Positions 26,223 to 34,383 of a stretch of 37,531 nucleotides of DNA are shown here, in pieces (position 1 is the first letter of the stretch; each line of letters begins with the position of its first letter). The stretch is taken from NCBI GenBank assembly GCA_902595195.1, contig CACJPC010000007.1:1-37531 (forward strand), in the 5' to 3' direction. The position numbers and the translations under genes are program-made. This DNA comes from an uncultured Candidatus Actinomarina sp. (GTDB lineage: Bacteria > Actinomycetota > Acidimicrobiia > Actinomarinales > Actinomarinaceae). The notes beneath the pieces are model-generated. The model saw nothing but the letters and a program-made list of their open reading frames with translations. It ran no database searches and was not told where the DNA came from.

Positions 26223-27332
26223 ATGAAAAAGAATATACTACTTGCTGTCACAGGTAGTATTGCTTGTTCTAAAGCTGAATTATTTATAAAGCAGTACGGA
26301 GGACAATATAATTTCAAAGTAATATCTACATACAATGCCTTACAATTTTTGAGCGATGAATTTAAAAATAATAATCAAATCTTAAGTGATTGGGATGATT
26401 TAAAAGGATCTCCGCATATAGAATTAGCGAGATGGGCTGATATTTTCTTAATTTACCCAGCTACTGCTAACGTTATCGCCAAAATGGCAAATGGTATTGC
26501 AGATGATTTGTTAACGTCTACATCACTTATGTTTGGTTCTGGAATTTATATATGTCCTGCGATGCATGAAGAAATGTATTTAAACAATACAACACAAGAC
26601 AATTTAAAAAAACTGTCTCAAGATAATTTTATAGTAGGTTCAAGATATGGAGATTTAGATATTGGTGATAGAGGTTACGGTAGATTAATTGAGCCACTTG
26701 ATTTAAACAACAATATTGAAAAAACTTTAGGAAAGGTAATAGTGACATCAGGACCAACTATAGAAGCTATTGATGATGTTAAAGTAATAACAAATAAATC
26801 ATCAGGTAAGCAGGGGAGGGCAATAGCAATTGAACTTTCAGCTCGTGGTTATGAAACTATATATATTCATTCAAGTCAGATATTACCAATACCAGGCATT
26901 CAGAATGTAGCCTTTACATCATCTTCAGAATTGCTTACAAAAATAAATGAAAACATAGATAATTGTGAATATTTGTTTATGACAGCAGCAGTTTCAGATT
27001 TTACAACGAAGAAAGAGACTGGAAAGATAAGTAGAGATTCAGGAAACATTCAACTTAATCTAACACCAAATATTGATTTAGTGAAGACAATTAAAGATAA
27101 AAATGAAGATATCATCACTGTTGCATTTTCAGCTCAGGTTAATGATGATCTTAATTTTGACAAAATTAAAAGTAAAAATTGTGATTACTTAGTAATAAAC
27201 AACATATTAAAAAATAACTTTGGAAGCGATCTTAATAAAATAAAAATTATTAATAAAAAAGAACTTATTTACGAATCGAATGAAAAGTCAAAATCAGATA
27301 TAGCGTATGATTTATTAGATGTATTACTTTAG
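26223..27332 (+). CDS. coaBC: Bifunctional CoaBC (PPC decarboxylase/PPC synthetase)
   Basis: Makes 4'-phosphopantothenoylcysteine with CTP and decarboxylates it, two steps of CoA synthesis. The N-terminal flavin-dependent CoaC domain (about 1-165) shows Thr-Gly-Ser-Ile-Ala, the catalytic His65 in Ser-Pro-His-Ile-Glu-Leu, and Pro-Ala-Met-His-Glu-Glu-Met (112-118), the His form of actinobacteria. The flap segment Gly-Asp-Leu-Asp-Ile-Gly-Asp-Arg-Gly lacks the Cys found in E. coli. The C-terminal CoaB domain (about 170-369) shows Thr-Ser-Gly-Pro-Thr and Asn-Lys-Ser-Ser-Gly-Lys-Gln-Gly. At 369 aa it is compact. metK, often next in actinobacteria, is absent. Confidence 0.95.
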   Translation: MKKNILLAVTGSIACSKAELFIKQYGGQYNFKVISTYNALQFLSDEFKNNNQILSDWDDLKGSPHIELARWADIFLIYPATANVIAKMANGIADDLLTSTSLMFGSGIYICPAMHEEMYLNNTTQDNLKKLSQDNFIVGSRYGDLDIGDRGYGRLIEPLDLNNNIEKTLGKVIVTSGPTIEAIDDVKVITNKSSGKQGRAIAIELSARGYETIYIHSSQILPIPGIQNVAFTSSSELLTKINENIDNCEYLFMTAAVSDFTTKKETGKISRDSGNIQLNLTPNIDLVKTIKDKNEDIITVAFSAQVNDDLNFDKIKSKNCDYLVINNILKNNFGSDLNKIKIINKKELIYESNEKSKSDIAYDLLDVLL

Positions 27333-27334
27333 CA

Positions 27335-28678
27335 ATGTTTGCTGATGTAGAAGTAATTTCAAATAATACATACGGTTACAACCAATTTACTTATTCTATT
27401 CCTCAAAAGTTTCAGAAAAAATTAAGTATTGGAACTATCGTGAAAGTTGAATTTAGAAATAAGATTGTCGACGCATTAGTTGTTAATTTGAAATCAAAAA
27501 CTGATATTAAAAATTCAAAAAATATTTTAAAAGTTTCAAATCGTACACTTAAAAATGAACAGGACCTTTATTGCAAATATATAGCACTTTCTAACAGACT
27601 TAATTGTGGAATATTATTACATAACATAATTGATTTAGAAATTTTAAGACAACAAAATATATTAAAAACAAAATCTGTTTCAAATATAAATTTTCAAGAG
27701 TTTAATAATTTAAAGTTTGAAAATGATAATGTTTTTTTTGTATCTTCTATTAAACAGGCGAATGAACTATCAAAAGAACTAAAAAATAAGCTAAAGATTG
27801 ACTTCTATCAAAAATTTGGAGGGAAAGATGAACTTATCAATGTATTAAACAACAAAAAATACAGAAATATAATAATTCTTTCTAATAATTTTGAAAAAGT
27901 AATATTAAACGATCATACTAATTATTTTTTTTATGACAGTAATTCTCCCGCTTATAAATTACCGAAATTAAATAATCTGAACATTGTCGAATCATCTTAT
28001 CTGAAAAATCATATATTTGGAGGTACGTTTATTTATATAAATGAATTTCCTAATTTGGAATTCAACGATTTTTATAAATTTAATATTCAAGAAATAGATT
28101 ATGGAATTGAATACTATTTTTCTAATAATTTAAAAGATAATTTAGAGTTACTTAATCATAAATATCCAAATAAAGTTTTCAATGTATATTCAAAAGAAAC
28201 ATTTGAAAAAAATAAAAATATTTCACAACATGATGATATAAATAGTAAGGAGGTGAATACAGTTATTATAAATAATCCAACTATATCTTCGAAAGGTCTA
28301 CTTAATTCATATAAATTAATATCCCTTCTAAGAACATTAAACTTTTGCATTAAAAACAATTTAAAAATCATAATATTTAATAATAAAAAATTAAATATAG
28401 AAAGTTCATTAAATAGCTTATCTTTAACTAAATGGGCAAACAAGGAGTTAGAAACAAGATTAAAGTATGGTCCAAACAAGTTGTTAAAAGTGTTTCAATT
28501 TGAGTTACAATACAAACTTGAAGATAGTGATGAATTGCTTCTTGGTCCTATAAAAACTGAAAACGGTTTCAAGTATGAAGTTCAGATAAGATTGTCTAAA
28601 GATGTAAATTACATAAATTTTATAAATCTATTTAAAAGTCTTAATAAAATTGAATTAACAAGAGTAAGGTATATTTAA
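27335..28678 (+). CDS. priA: Degenerate PriA-like protein without helicase motifs
   Basis: This 447-aa protein occupies the priA position between coaBC and def. The N-terminal 50 residues match the PriA DNA 3'-end-binding domain: a Phe-Thr-Tyr-Ser-Ile-Pro strand, then Gly-Thr-Ile-Val-Lys-Val-Glu-Phe-Arg-Asn and Val-Asp-Ala-Leu-Val. The C-terminus (about 400-447) resembles the PriA C-terminal domain. There is no Walker A loop. The expected Asp-Glu-Glu-His box reads Tyr-Asp-Ser-Asn before Ser-Pro-Ala-Tyr-Lys, and only three scattered cysteines remain, so the zinc clusters are gone. Actinobacterial PriA is known to lack an intact helicase; this copy is shorter still. A DNA-binding or scaffolding role in replication restart is inference. 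Confidence 0.75.
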   Translation: MFADVEVISNNTYGYNQFTYSIPQKFQKKLSIGTIVKVEFRNKIVDALVVNLKSKTDIKNSKNILKVSNRTLKNEQDLYCKYIALSNRLNCGILLHNIIDLEILRQQNILKTKSVSNINFQEFNNLKFENDNVFFVSSIKQANELSKELKNKLKIDFYQKFGGKDELINVLNNKKYRNIIILSNNFEKVILNDHTNYFFYDSNSPAYKLPKLNNLNIVESSYLKNHIFGGTFIYINEFPNLEFNDFYKFNIQEIDYGIEYYFSNNLKDNLELLNHKYPNKVFNVYSKETFEKNKNISQHDDINSKEVNTVIINNPTISSKGLLNSYKLISLLRTLNFCIKNNLKIIIFNNKKLNIESSLNSLSLTKWANKELETRLKYGPNKLLKVFQFELQYKLEDSDELLLGPIKTENGFKYEVQIRLSKDVNYINFINLFKSLNKIELTRVRYI

Positions 28679-29172
28679 TGAACGATATAGTTGTGTTCGG
28701 CCATCCATCTTTAACAAGTAAATCAGAAAATATTAACACAATAGATGATTATGTTATTAATTTATCAAAAAAAATGATCGATATTATGTATGCTGCTCCT
28801 GGCGTTGGTTTAGCTGCCCCTCAAATAGGTATAAATAAAAATATATTTGTATTTGATGCTGGAGATGGTCCTAAAGTTGCAATAAATCCAAAACTTATTA
28901 AAACCGAAGGTTCTATAGTCTTCATGGAAGGATGTCTATCGTTACCAGGTTATTATTGGGATATTGAAAGACATGAATACGCCAAAATTAATTGTCTCAA
29001 TGAAAAAGGTGATGAAACAATATACGAAGGTGACGAATTGATGGGTCGAGTTTTGCAACATGAACTTGATCATTTGAAAGGAAAATTACTTCTCAAATCT
29101 ATGACACGAAAACAACGAAAAGAAGCTTTGAAGGAAATTTCAATTAAAGGTTTTCCTGGTGATAAAATATAA
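28678..29172 (+). CDS. def: Peptide deformylase
   Basis: Removes the formyl group from nascent protein N-termini. The three motifs are intact: Gly-Val-Gly-Leu-Ala-Ala-Pro-Gln (42-49), Glu-Gly-Cys-Leu-Ser (84-88, metal-binding Cys86) and His-Glu-Leu-Asp-His (128-132, two metal His and catalytic Glu). Length 164 aa is normal. It shares one base with the priA stop and overlaps fmt by 14 nt, a functional pair. Confidence 0.97.
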   Translation: MNDIVVFGHPSLTSKSENINTIDDYVINLSKKMIDIMYAAPGVGLAAPQIGINKNIFVFDAGDGPKVAINPKLIKTEGSIVFMEGCLSLPGYYWDIERHEYAKINCLNEKGDETIYEGDELMGRVLQHELDHLKGKLLLKSMTRKQRKEALKEISIKGFPGDKI

Positions 29173-29971
29173 ATATTTTTTTGGTTCAGATGAACGAAGC
29201 TTAAATTTTCTAAATACTATTTATACACAGTACAACAAAATTAAAGTTGTAACTCTTGAACCAAAGAAAACTGGTCGAGGTAGAAAAATCACATCAAATC
29301 CAGTTCAAATTTACTGTGAACAAAATGATATTGAATATACGTACTATCGAGAGGAAAACATTTATGAAGATATGGAATATGGCATAGTTGCTAGTTTTGC
29401 AAAAATTTTTACAAATAATTTTATATCTAACAATTCACCACTCTTTAATATACATTTGAGTTTGCTCCCAAAATACAAAGGACCTACTCCAGTTGAGAGT
29501 GCTCTATTAAATTTAGAAAAAATATCGGGTTATACAATTTTTAAAATAAATAAAAATGTTGATACTGGAGATATTATTTATCAAAAAACAATAAATATAG
29601 AAGGCAAATATGCATCAGAGGTTTATCAAAAAATTTACGAATCTTTTCATATTGATTTTTTGAATATAGATTTTTACAAAGCAGGACAAGTTCAGGAAAA
29701 TATTATTTCTAATACTAGAAAATTTTTTAAAGATGATTTTAATATTCAAGAATTAACTATTCAAAATGCTAAAACAAAAATAAGGGCTTTCGACTACCTA
29801 GGCCCTGCTTTTTTAAAATATAACAATATAAATTTAAAAATTCTTAACTACAGTGAAATGGAACAAGGAAGTAGTATTGAATTAAGTGATGGAATATTGT
29901 TCCCACTAAATGTAATTCCGGAAGGTAAAAGTAAAATGCTATTTGAAGACTATTTAAGAGGACTTAAATGA
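29159..29971 (+). CDS. fmt: Methionyl-tRNA formyltransferase
   Basis: Formylates initiator Met-tRNA using 10-formyl-tetrahydrofolate. The catalytic set is visible as Asn97, His99 (Asn-Ile-His-Leu-Ser-Leu-Leu-Pro) and Asp135 in Asn-Val-Asp-Thr-Gly-Asp. The start is GTG, deep inside the def end. At 270 aa it is about 40 residues shorter than E. coli Fmt, with the tRNA-binding C-terminal domain trimmed. An rsmB/fmu gene that often follows in actinobacteria is absent. Confidence 0.93.
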   Translation: MIKYKYFFGSDERSLNFLNTIYTQYNKIKVVTLEPKKTGRGRKITSNPVQIYCEQNDIEYTYYREENIYEDMEYGIVASFAKIFTNNFISNNSPLFNIHLSLLPKYKGPTPVESALLNLEKISGYTIFKINKNVDTGDIIYQKTINIEGKYASEVYQKIYESFHIDFLNIDFYKAGQVQENIISNTRKFFKDDFNIQELTIQNAKTKIRAFDYLGPAFLKYNNINLKILNYSEMEQGSSIELSDGILFPLNVIPEGKSKMLFEDYLRGLK

Positions 29972-30555
29972 TCATTTCGGCAAGTATTCAAGCAGCTGAT
30001 CAATTAAACATCTTACATAGTATTCAACAATACTCATCTGAATTTGATCAAATACATGTAGATATTACTGACGGACATTTCACAAATAATATTTCTATGT
30101 CATTTAGTCACATCAAAGAAGTGAAAAATCAAACTGATTACAAAGTAGACGTGCAATTAATGGTTGAAGATAATGTAAAACTCGCTCCACTAGCTTTTGA
30201 ACATGGTGCAGATTTAGTATCAATTCATCTTGAATCAACACCTATTAAAGACTTTATTAATTTAAGTAATGAATTTACAAACCTTGGTGTTGCTACATTG
30301 CCAAATACCGATAATTCAAAATTAGATGAATATTTAAAATATTCTTCAGCTGTTTTATTTTTAGGCGTAAATCCAGGATTTTCAAATCAAGGTCAGTCTA
30401 TAGATTTAATTGATAAAATTAAGAATTTTAAACTTTTATATCCTACATATGATGGATTAATAATTGCAGATGGTGGCATTCAAAAGAACCACTTAAATTC
30501 ACTAGAGGATATTGGAGTAGATATAGCTGTTCAAGGTGGAGCAATTTTTGGCTGA
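29968..30555 (+). CDS. rpe: Ribulose-phosphate 3-epimerase family protein, divergent
   Basis: TIM-barrel protein of the Rpe family, which interconverts ribulose 5-phosphate and xylulose 5-phosphate. Catalytic aspartates are kept: Asp32 in His-Val-Asp-Ile-Thr-Asp-Gly-His and Asp168 in Ala-Asp-Gly-Gly-Ile. Metal ligand His30 is also kept. The second ligand His of the usual Asp-Val-His-Leu-Met is Gln63. The phosphate loop reads Pro-Gly-Phe-Ser-Asn-Gln-Gly-Gln, two residues longer than the common form, and the protein stops at Gly-Ala-Ile-Phe-Gly without the final helix (195 aa against about 220). It may still be an epimerase, which would feed ribulose 5-phosphate to the adjacent rib genes. Confidence 0.8.
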   Translation: MIISASIQAADQLNILHSIQQYSSEFDQIHVDITDGHFTNNISMSFSHIKEVKNQTDYKVDVQLMVEDNVKLAPLAFEHGADLVSIHLESTPIKDFINLSNEFTNLGVATLPNTDNSKLDEYLKYSSAVLFLGVNPGFSNQGQSIDLIDKIKNFKLLYPTYDGLIIADGGIQKNHLNSLEDIGVDIAVQGGAIFG

Positions 30556-31591
30556 TCCTTCACACTTTTTAGAGTTTCCAAACAGTATGTATTTAGCTGT
30601 TATTGAGGCATTAAAAGCTGAAACATATCCTAATCCTAAAGTAGGTGCCGTACTTTTAAACAAGCATAATAAAGTAAAAGCAATAGGGCATCATAAGGGT
30701 AAAGGTACTAATCATGCAGAGATTGAGATTATTAATAATACCTCGATAGAATCTACTGATACTTTATATGTAACTCTAGAACCTTGTTTCCATACAGACT
30801 CATCGCCTTCCTGCGCTGATGAACTTTTAAAGACAGAAATTCAAAACGTGGTAATAGGTGACATTGATTCTGATAAAAGAACCTCTGGAAAAAGTATTGA
30901 AAAACTTAAAAACAATGGTTTGAATGTTACGTTAATTGAAGGTGTGAACAATTTTGTCAATCCAAACTACAACAAAAAAAATTATGGTGAAGATTCTATT
31001 ACTTATATAGGGAAAATAGCCACGAGTAATGACAATAAAATTTTTGATTACTCTGATTCATCTAAATATATTACGAATTCTGAATCACTTGATTTTACTC
31101 ATCTAATTCGCTCTACAGTTGATGCAATCCTGATAGGTAAAAATACACTGATAGCTGATAATCCACAACTCAACGTTAGATTAAGCCCTCTAACTCATGT
31201 AGATATCAAAAAATATGTTCTTTGGGGTAGCGACAATACTTTTATTGATGAAATAGCGATAGGGCATGGTGACAAGATATTTTTAACGACTTTTAATAAT
31301 CGCGTTCTCAAGCACAAAAACGTAGTAAATCTAAATAACTTATCATTTAGTACCGTAAATTCTTACTTAATAGAGCAAAATATTAAATCTTTGCTTGTTG
31401 AAGGAGGTAATTATGTTCATAAATTTTTTATTTCTGAAAAAATCTATGATAATTTCTATAAGTTCGTATCAGAAGATTCAATCACAAACGGATTATCACT
31501 AGATGATCTTATTTCTGATTATTTGATGAATGATATGAACCAGATTAAGAAAATTCAACTTAAAGATAATTCATTACACATTTATAATTAG
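30536..31591 (+). CDS. ribD: Bifunctional riboflavin deaminase/reductase RibD
   Basis: Second and third steps of riboflavin synthesis from GTP. The N-terminal zinc deaminase shows His60-Ala-Glu62 and Glu-Pro-Cys84 with Cys93. The C-terminal reductase (about 150-351) shows Asp-Ala-Ile-Leu-Ile-Gly-x-Asn-Thr and Asp-Asn-Pro-Gln-Leu. The start is uncertain: GTG at 30536 gives the listed length and overlaps rpe by 20 nt. A TTG at 30548 or the ATG at 30587, just before the deaminase domain, are alternatives. Confidence 0.93.
   Translation: MEQFLADPSHFLEFPNSMYLAVIEALKAETYPNPKVGAVLLNKHNKVKAIGHHKGKGTNHAEIEIINNTSIESTDTLYVTLEPCFHTDSSPSCADELLKTEIQNVVIGDIDSDKRTSGKSIEKLKNNGLNVTLIEGVNNFVNPNYNKKNYGEDSITYIGKIATSNDNKIFDYSDSSKYITNSESLDFTHLIRSTVDAILIGKNTLIADNPQLNVRLSPLTHVDIKKYVLWGSDNTFIDEIAIGHGDKIFLTTFNNRVLKHKNVVNLNNLSFSTVNSYLIEQNIKSLLVEGGNYVHKFFISEKIYDNFYKFVSEDSITNGLSLDDLISDYLMNDMNQIKKIQLKDNSLHIYN
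31583..31588 (+). promoter_or_regulatory. Possible ribE -10 box (TATAAT) at the end of ribD
   Basis: A consensus TATAAT sits in the last codons of ribD and ends 8 nt before the ribE ATG, so it could give a leaderless ribE transcript. In AT-rich coding DNA this can occur by chance. No FMN riboswitch is visible near the rib genes. Confidence 0.25.
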
Positions 31592-31596
31592 TTTAC

Positions 31597-32172
31597 ATGT
31601 TCACTGGAATTGTAAAATCTGTAGGAAGTGTAAAAACACTTGAGGAAGATCATTTATTGATCTCAACTGATGACGATAATTTTTATAATCTAGAAACGGG
31701 CACAAGTATTGCAATAGATGGATGTTGCTTAACGCTAAGAGAATATATTGACAAGGACTTACTATTTCAAATATCTGATGAAACAATCTCAAGAACATCT
31801 CTTAATAAAGAACACTGCGGATTTGTAAATATGGAGTTGCCTTTAACTGTAAACTCTCTTCTTAGCGGACATATTGTACAAGGGCACGTTGATGGAGTTA
31901 TAGAGTTAGATGAAGTTACTAAGTTAGATAGTGAGTTATGGAATTTTCATTTTAAATATGCCGATGAAAAATATATTGTAGATAAAGGATCTATTACAAT
32001 TAATGGAATATCTTTAACAGTAGTTGAACCAACAAAAGATAAATTTAGTGTTGCTGTTATTGAAGAAACTTATAAAAGAACTAACTTGAAACATTTAAAA
32101 ATAAATAACTCAGTTAATGTTGAATACGATATTGTAATAAAGTATTTAGAGAAATTAAATTATGATAAGTGA
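31597..32172 (+). CDS. ribE: Riboflavin synthase alpha chain
   Basis: Dismutates two 6,7-dimethyl-8-ribityllumazine molecules to riboflavin. The 191-aa protein opens with the invariant Met-Phe-Thr-Gly-Ile-Val. It contains two lumazine-binding barrels (about 1-88 and 89-186), including Ala-Ile-Asp-Gly-Cys-Cys-Leu-Thr in the first and [10 protein letters not shown] in the second. [10 protein letters not shown] lies at their junction. It overlaps ribAB by 11 nt. Confidence 0.97.
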   Translation: MFTGIVKSVGSVKTLEEDHLLISTDDDNFYNLETGTSIAIDGCCLTLREYIDKDLLFQISDETISRTSLNKEHCGFVNMELPLTVNSLLSGHIVQGHVDGVIELDEVTKLDSELWNFHFKYADEKYIVDKGSITINGISLTVVEPTKDKFSVAVIEETYKRTNLKHLKINNSVNVEYDIVIKYLEKLNYDK

Positions 32173-33364
32173 CATAAAAGAAATAATTGACCTTTTTTCA
32201 AAAGGGGAAATGATAATTCTCATCGATGATGAAGAACGCGAGAATGAAGGAGACTTAGTTATATCATCTAAGTACTTGACTTCAGACCATATAAATTTCA
32301 TGATTTCTTACGGTAAAGGGTTAGTATGTGCTCCAATTTCTTCTTCTATTGCAAAAAAATTGAAATTACCACTAATGGAAGGTGTGAATAACGAAATGCA
32401 AACACCGTATACACATTCAGTTGATTTAAAGGGTGATGGTGTTACAACTGGAATCTCTGCTGAAGATAGATTTAAAACTATTAAAGGTTTAGCTAGTGAC
32501 GATTCAACCCGTGAATCATTTAATGTACCAGGTCATATCTTTCCGTTACAAGCAATGGATGGAGGTGTTCTTAGGAGAGCAGGCCACACAGAAGCAGCTG
32601 TTGATTTATGTACTATTTCAAATCACAAACAAGTTGCAGTTATATGTGAAATTATAAATGAAGATGGAACAATGGCTAGATTAGAAGATTTGATTAAATT
32701 TTCCCAAATTCACAAAATTCCAATAGGTACTATTAAAGATCTTATACAATACCGACTTGATTCATCTAACCCAGTAGAATTTGTTTCAAAATCTAAGATA
32801 CCAACAGACTACGGTGAATTTATGGGTCATGTTTTTAAAGATAATGTAGACAATACAGAACATATCGCTTTAACTTTTGGCGATTATTTATCAGGAGAAG
32901 ACACAATGGTTCGAGTACACTCAGAATGTTTAACAGGTGATACTCTTTTTTCAAAAAAATGTGATTGTGGATCACAACTTTCAAGCGCACTTGAAGCTAT
33001 ATCTAATAATAAAAGCGGTGTCTTGCTTTATATGAGAGGTCACGAAGGAAGAGGGATTGGTCTTGGAAATAAAATAAAAGCTTATTCACTTCAAGATGAT
33101 GGTGAAGACACTGTTGATGCAAATTTAAAACTTGGTTTTAAAAATGATCAGCGTGATTATGGTACTGGTGCTTTGATTTTAAGAAATTTAGGAATAACCA
33201 ATATGAATCTATTAACAAACAATCCTTCCAAAAGAGCTGGTTTAGAGGGATATGGATTAAATATCACGAAAAGAACTCCACTTTTAGGCAAACAAACGCC
33301 TGAAAATTCTAAATATCTCGAAACTAAAAAAGATAAAATGGGTCATGATTTCGATGAAGAGTAA
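32162..33364 (+). CDS. ribBA: Bifunctional RibBA (DHBP synthase/GTP cyclohydrolase II)
   Basis: Makes both precursors of the lumazine ring. The N-terminal DHBP synthase (about 1-200) has [10 protein letters not shown] (22-31), Gly-Val-Thr-Thr-Gly-Ile-Ser-Ala and Gly-His-Thr-Glu-Ala. The C-terminal GTP cyclohydrolase II has the zinc site Cys256, Cys267, Cys269 and [10 protein letters not shown]. Both halves appear intact at 400 aa. The order ribD-ribE-ribBA-ribH is the standard riboflavin operon. Confidence 0.97.
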   Translation: MISDIKEIIDLFSKGEMIILIDDEERENEGDLVISSKYLTSDHINFMISYGKGLVCAPISSSIAKKLKLPLMEGVNNEMQTPYTHSVDLKGDGVTTGISAEDRFKTIKGLASDDSTRESFNVPGHIFPLQAMDGGVLRRAGHTEAAVDLCTISNHKQVAVICEIINEDGTMARLEDLIKFSQIHKIPIGTIKDLIQYRLDSSNPVEFVSKSKIPTDYGEFMGHVFKDNVDNTEHIALTFGDYLSGEDTMVRVHSECLTGDTLFSKKCDCGSQLSSALEAISNNKSGVLLYMRGHEGRGIGLGNKIKAYSLQDDGEDTVDANLKLGFKNDQRDYGTGALILRNLGITNMNLLTNNPSKRAGLEGYGLNITKRTPLLGKQTPENSKYLETKKDKMGHDFDEE

Positions 33365-33752
33365 TATTGCTATTGTTGTTTCTGATTATTACGAAGATAT
33401 ATCTAGTGGATTGGTTAATGGTTTTACTAATTCTTTAGATCCAAAATTTACAATTGACACTCATAATGTGACTGGAGCATGGGAAATTATTCATAAAATT
33501 AACTCCCTTACAGATAAATATGATAAATTCGTTGCAATAGGTGCAATTATTAAAGGTGGTACTGATCACTACGAATATATCTCAAAAGGTGTAATAGATG
33601 GTTTAATAAAATTGACGATTGAAAAAAATATATATATTGCAAATTGTGTTTTAAATGTTCATGATGTAAATGATGCTTATGATAGATCTAAAAAAGATGC
33701 TCACAATAAAGGAACTCAAGCTGCGTTTGCTATAAATAATCTTTTTACTTAA
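33354..33752 (+). CDS. ribH: 6,7-dimethyl-8-ribityllumazine synthase
   Basis: Condenses DHBP with the pyrimidine product of RibD, the penultimate step to riboflavin. I use the ATG at 33354 (132 aa); an in-frame ATG at 33345 would add three residues. Recognised parts are Ile-Ala-Ile-Val-Val-Ser, Gly-Ala-Trp-Glu-Ile, Lys-Gly-Gly-Thr-Asp-His-Tyr-Glu-Tyr (with the catalytic His) and the C-terminal Lys-Gly-Thr-Gln-Ala-Ala. It is about 20 residues shorter than typical RibH, missing mainly the N-terminal strand that helps assemble the shell. The usual Leu-Thr-x-Asp segment reads Leu-Asn-Val-His-Asp. It is the last gene of the run. Confidence 0.9.
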   Translation: MKSNIAIVVSDYYEDISSGLVNGFTNSLDPKFTIDTHNVTGAWEIIHKINSLTDKYDKFVAIGAIIKGGTDHYEYISKGVIDGLIKLTIEKNIYIANCVLNVHDVNDAYDRSKKDAHNKGTQAAFAINNLFT

Positions 33753-33770
33753 TTTATTTACTATTTACGT

Positions 33771-33776
33771 TATAAT
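33771..33776 (+). promoter_or_regulatory. infC operon promoter, -10 TATAAT
   Basis: A consensus TATAAT lies 19 nt after the ribH stop, preceded by an AT-rich stretch without a clear -35 hexamer. A start near 33783-33785 would give a leader of about 85 nt before infC. This is the first spacer above 100 nt since thrS. Confidence 0.55.
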
Positions 33777-33783
33777 TCAATCA

Positions 33784-33867
33784 AGCGAACAATGTTCCAC
33801 CTACTGTGAATAATAGTAAGGTTAAACAAGCGGCTTCGTGCCGTTTTTTTTATGAAAGGGGATTAAC
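33784..33867 (+). promoter_or_regulatory. infC mRNA leader with two hairpins and a five-codon ORF
   Basis: The leader holds a small GAAC/GTTC hairpin (33787-33797) and a second stem, ACCTACT with AGTAAGGT and one bulged A (33799-33822). An ATG at 33792 opens a five-codon frame, Met-Phe-His-Leu-Leu-stop (33792-33809), overlapping both stems. A terminator-like hairpin follows. I do not recognise a known ribosomal-protein leader class (for example the L20 leader of Firmicutes). The arrangement would permit attenuation, but alternative pairing has not been shown. Confidence 0.4.
33828..33851 (+). terminator. Intrinsic terminator or attenuator before infC
   Basis: The stem AAGCGGC/GCCGTTT (seven pairs, one G-U) closes a TTCGT loop and is followed by eight T residues (33844-33851, the first three within the stem). 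It lies downstream of the infC promoter and upstream of the infC start. It would therefore end read-through from ribH and also attenuate infC transcription. Confidence 0.72.
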
Positions 33868-34383
33868 ATACCAGAACTTAAGATTAATGAAGCAATAAAA
33901 TCTAAAGAGCTTAGAGTAATAGCACCAGATGGTGTACAAGTTGGGGTTCTAGAATTAAAAAAAGCTTTAATTATAGCAAATGAATTAGAACTTGATTTAG
34001 TAGAAGTATCTCCAGAAAGTAAACCGCCTGTTGCAAGATTGATGGATTATGGAAAATATAAATATGAACTTGCTCAAAAAGCTAAAGAATCTAGAAAAAA
34101 TCAGGTAAAAATATCTGTAAAGGAAATACAGTTAAAGCCCAAAATAGATACCAATGATTTCAAAATTAAGTTGCAAAAATCAAGGAAGTTTTTAGAAACT
34201 GGTGACAAGGTCAAATTTACAATGAGATTTAGAGGTAGAGAAGCAGAGCATCCAGAATTTGGACAAAAAGTATTAGATGACTACAAAGAAGAGTTGTCTG
34301 ATATTGCAGAATTAGAATCTACTTCAAATCCGGACGGTAGATCAATAACTATGGTTTTAGCACCAATTGGAGGTAAAAAATGA
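33868..34383 (+). CDS. infC: Translation initiation factor IF-3, apparent AUA start
   Basis: Binds the 30S subunit and checks initiator tRNA and start codon. The conserved protein reaches upstream of its first ATG (34039): Lys-Ile-Asn-Glu-Ala-Ile, Val-Ile-Ala-Pro-Asp-Gly, Glu-Leu-Asp-Leu-Val-Glu-Val-Ser-Pro and Lys-Pro-Pro-Val-Ala-Arg. An in-frame TGA at 33853 blocks extension, and no ATG, GTG or TTG precedes the conserved N-terminus. The Shine-Dalgarno AAAGGGG (33855-33861) stands 6 nt before ATA at 33868, so AUA is the best start. An ATT at 33862 abuts the Shine-Dalgarno. Length is then 171 aa, normal for IF-3. E. coli infC uses AUU, which allows self-regulation. Confidence 0.9.
   Translation: MPELKINEAIKSKELRVIAPDGVQVGVLELKKALIIANELELDLVEVSPESKPPVARLMDYGKYKYELAQKAKESRKNQVKISVKEIQLKPKIDTNDFKIKLQKSRKFLETGDKVKFTMRFRGREAEHPEFGQKVLDDYKEELSDIAELESTSNPDGRSITMVLAPIGGKK

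Noticed and set aside
31583-33752. FMN riboswitch or separate rib operon promoter region
   Set aside because: There is no spacer before ribD or ribE and no conserved FMN aptamer sequence; only a possible -10 box is visible.
33852-33854. ATG just after the T-run in the infC leader
   Set aside because: It is out of frame with infC and precedes the Shine-Dalgarno, so it is not the infC start.
34039-34383. infC starting at its first ATG (114 aa)
   Set aside because: This would remove the whole conserved IF-3 N-terminal domain, which is clearly encoded upstream in frame and preceded by a strong Shine-Dalgarno before ATA.
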